In this document: positions 60,857 to 64,000 of the stretch, in pieces
How the letters are laid out: each line of letters starts with the position of its first letter
How positions within the stretch are numbered: the stretch's first letter is position 1
Origin: Brasenia schreberi
Taxonomy: Eukaryota; Streptophyta; Magnoliopsida; Nymphaeales; Cabombaceae
Reading direction: 5' to 3'
Length of the DNA: 64,000 nucleotides
NCBI GenBank assembly: GCA_036023115.1
Contig: JAYKKT010000047.1
Coordinates: 248,001 to 312,000, forward strand
Program-made: the position numbers and the translations under genes
The notes under the pieces: generated by a model
Databases searched by the model: none
Seen by the model: the letters and a program-made list of their open reading frames with translations, nothing else
Told to the model about the DNA's origin: nothing

Positions 60857-61974
60857 TTAGACCTCAATCCAATTGATAGAGAAGAAATCCTAAAAACTTT
60901 TCTTTTCTCCCTTCTTATCTGATTCTTTGATCATTTCTCTATACAAGTATTAATAAGAGCAGAAAAAATATAAAAAATTGAAATTATTCCTGAATTAAAA
61001 TCCTCAATGAATTAAATTTGACCTTAACGGGTTCGCGAGTTCATATATATATATATATTGGAGATCAATTGTTTACGTTCCCATCCTGATTCTTGTAAGG
61101 ATTTTTGCAGACCATTCATCCCCAACCCTCTAAATGTACCATGAATCCACCTATCCAGAATGGGATCCCACGGGAAGCGGGTGATCTCCGCCCCCATAAC
61201 GTCGTTTTCCCACCTATTTCCAGCACCACCTGTTCAGATTCGAAACAACGAGTTATGAAGAGACACATGATAACTTAGCTACCCTCTTCCCCATAGAGAA
61301 CCTGCAAAAGCTAGCCTAGTGATTAGATCCATCAAATCGCAAGGTTTCTTTTCAATATTAGTAAGAGAAAAATCTCATTGTTAACCCAGCTAGCAGGCAC
61401 CGATTGAAACGTCGCCGTGGACCGGCGCTGGCACCAAGATGTTTATTGAAATAGGAAGAAGTACATGTTGGCAAAAATCGGAGGATTTAATAGTAAACAG
61501 GTCATTTTTATATATAGCCAAGAAATAAGTGTAGGAAACAACCAAAGCAAAACGAATAACAATAAGGAACTTATACGTGTGAATAATCCTTATGGACTTA
61601 TCTTACAGAAATTAATACTTCACTATTAAGTATGTAAAGGTTCCAATACTTTTCTCGAAGCATAAATTACATACACGATAAGAGCACTTACTTCAATTAA
61701 GCCACCTTCAACCATACCTTAGTTGCCTTGGCCAGAGAATGAAAGGAGAGTAGCCACAACCTTAAAACGTGGAGAGTGTTGGAGAAGACACGAGAAGAGA
61801 GTGTGTTTTCATCAATTGAACGTTGGAGAAGCCCTAATCTTGTTTTATCATAAAAAGAATGGATCTCGAATCTTAGATCCATTCTAAATGATGTTCGTCT
61901 TTGCCTATAACCGTTTACACATAGAAACCATTTTATCATTAGATAAAAAAAAATTGTACAAAAAGATACACTAA
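60857..61974. other. Intergenic; may include the distal part of a Copia LTR
   Basis: TA tract at about 61044-61060. The 61690-61974 part could be the R/U5 end of the LTR that follows, since no boundary is visible. The open frame at 61697-61987 has no recognised domain. Confidence 0.4.
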
Positions 61975-62262
61975 ATACAATTCTCAAACATCGGGCATGC
62001 CCTCCCCAAGCTCTTTGAACTAAGATTCAAGAGTTTCCAATTATATAAAAGGGCATGTGAGTTTTTTACATCCATCATTATAAGACTAAACTTTTGTCTC
62101 ATGGTCTTCACATTCCCTTACTCACATGTGACTTTTACACCGTAGAATTTTCACATATATCAAAGATGCATCAAATAAATATTTAGAGATAAATAACAAG
62201 AACTAAATGTAATTAATGCACATATGTTTAACTAACTTAACTATTAATTAACATTCATTTCA
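61975..62262 (-). repeat. 3' LTR of the right-edge Copia element
   Basis: On the minus strand it starts TGAAATGAATG at 62262 after a purine-rich 'ctttgtaggagattat' tract. It aligns with the left-edge LTR (2491-2750), sharing 'cttttatat' and 'aaagagcttgg'. The end toward lower coordinates is uncertain. Confidence 0.65.
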
Positions 62263-64000
62263 ATAATCTCCTACAAAGTCTTGAAGTGTAAAGTGTCCTA
62301 TCGAACCAACCATCATATTATGCTTTTAGTAATGGTATCTTTCGGTTTAAATCATTACCTAAGTTATCAAATATTACCCTTATAGGAACTAGGTGAACAT
62401 ACATCTTGAACATGAACCTTAAGTGTAAAGATATCTATTGGTAACAACAAAATAAAAGCTATGTCATGATATTTAGGGTTATGTATTAATGGCCACACAT
62501 CTATATCCTCTATGATGATTGAATCCGTTGAATAATCCAATTATCCTATTGCGGTCTCACAATATCAGTCACTTAGTTGGGTATCTTGAAAGATATATTG
62601 CTAGCATATTGTACTAAAACTTGATCCCATTTAGAGAATAATCTCTAATTAACTTTTAGTCATGACACTTTAAGTTTATAGGAGACAAACATATAAATAC
62701 TAAAAGTATCATATAAAAATAAGTGTCATTTTATTTATTCAACAACTTCTTATTACAACATTGAACCTATTTTGTAGGATCTCCAATCAATTAGTTTAGA
62801 TGATCACTCTTTGTGAAAAACTTATGGGTTTCAATCTCATCCCCAACTTAGATTTTTCAACTAGGGCTACTTCTAAACCCTTAGTCAAAGGATCGGCTGT
62901 ATGATATGTAGATCCAACAAAATCAACAACTACAACCTCATTAGATATAAGTGCTCTTATAGACTTAAGTATGACTTAGATATGTCTCAATTGCTTTTGA
63001 TTGTACTTGCAACTACTGATTTTAGCAATCATAATCATGCTATCACAATGCACTGAAATCGCAAGAAGAAACTTCTTTATCATAGGTAAATTGAATATAA
63101 GTCTCTTAAGTGATTATGTTTTCAATCCAGTCTCATCCAAAGTATACAGTTTTGCCTCAAACATAAAATGAGTCAATATAATCTATTTCTTAGATTTATA
63201 GGTAACAACATTATCACCCACAAGAAACACATATTCAATGATCTCATTATTCATAGAGTTTTCCGCAATCTAACTAGCATCACTATATCCTCCAAGAATA
63301 CAAAGATGTCTATTGTAATGCAACATAAGAGAAATGGTTTCTTTTAAATAATAAAGTACTCTGTATAGAGCTTTTCAATAGGTTCTACTTAAATAACTGT
63401 TATATCTACTCAACTTAAATATGAAAAAGCAATATTCAATTGTATATAGTTGGTTGGATATATCAAACTACCGATAATCTAAGAATATCATAATTGATAC
63501 ACATGAATGCCACTATTATACTTTTACAAGGTTTTAGATTAATCATATGAGGTATTAATAGGTTTATAGTTTGTAGATTCAAATCTCTTTGAGACTTTTC
63601 AACATAGTGAGACTGAGATATTACTATACTATCACTAAACCTTTTGATTTTAAACCCTAAAATTATATTAGCTACCTTCATATATTTTATCTCAAGCTTA
63701 TTACACAAGAATGATTTAGTCTCATGTACGATTCTAATATCGGAATCAAATAATAATATATCATCTATGTATAAGCACAGAATGATAAATGCATTATCAA
63801 CTGTCTTGCAATATACATACTTATTAAATTAATTTGAAATGAAGCTAAAAAATTATATGACACAATCAAACTTTTCATACCATTATTTAAGAGCTTATTT
63901 CAAATCATATAATAATTTTATAAGTTTACACACTTTAGACTCATTCCCATGAGCTACAAATCTATTTGACTCATCCATATAAATTTTGTAATGGAGATCA
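62263..64000 (-). pseudogene. Ty1/Copia RT-RNase H remnant, right edge
   Basis: Minus strand. RNase H end reads VDFVGSTYHTADPLTKGLEVALVEKSKLG (about 62950-62850). RT includes 63463-63708 (NIILGFKIKRFSDSIVISQSHYVEK), which parallels the left-edge element's YVILGIKITRSTDGIIISQSQYVEKVL. Runs out of the window toward integrase. Stops throughout. Same family as 1-2490, opposite orientation. Confidence 0.85.

Overview
The window is nuclear DNA of a flowering plant. Genes have GT-AG introns and plant-type families (GH17 glucanase with X8 domain and GPI tail, YTH/ECT m6A reader, RLCK-type kinase, PRP28/RH21-like helicase). The space between them is AT-rich and full of Ty1/Copia LTR retrotransposons, an RTE-clade LINE family with (GTT)n tails, probable tRNA-derived SINEs and long dinucleotide tracts. 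I cannot place the species. No prokaryotic, CRISPR, organellar or viral feature was seen.

Layout. 1-2848: 3' half and LTR of a decayed Copia element (+). 2880-5570: leader, gag and part of integrase of another Copia element (-). 5571-10187: gene-poor, with a broken tRNA-Gly, a hAT-like MITE, an RTE tail and two SINE-like units. 10188-29592: GH17 gene (+) whose three exons (332, 211 and 885 nt) join to an intact 475-codon frame. Its first intron (14.7 kb) holds a complete but old Copia element (10977-17349) and a nest of three RTE LINEs. Its second intron (3.3 kb) holds a 5'-truncated Copia element and an RTE tail. A 141-bp internally deleted RTE copy sits 17 bases past the stop codon. 29767-36517: Copia leader and gag remnants plus a DUF247 gene fragment. 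36518-39036: inverted duplication of the last exon and 3' UTR of the ECT gene. 38746-44222: ECT-type m6A reader gene (-), nine coding exons, with a +2 frameshift in the YTH domain. 44240-53280: mostly intergenic, with two RTE fragments and one Copia LTR fragment. 53498-56413: membrane-anchored receptor-like cytoplasmic kinase (+), six exons, intact, 385 aa. 57738-59400: PRP28/RH21-like DEAD-box helicase (-), shortened at the N-terminus and carrying many one-base indels. 60664-60856: another RTE tail. 61975-64000: Copia element (-) of the same family as the one at the left edge.

The genes have unrelated housekeeping or signalling roles (cell-wall callose turnover, m6A reading, immune or developmental kinase signalling, splicing) and form no pathway. 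The most notable structure is transposon history: three LINEs dated relative to one another by their target-site duplications, a gene that stayed intact around about 18 kb of insertions, and a partial inverted duplication that could give a hairpin transcript against the ECT 3' end. I found no convincing new biological system.
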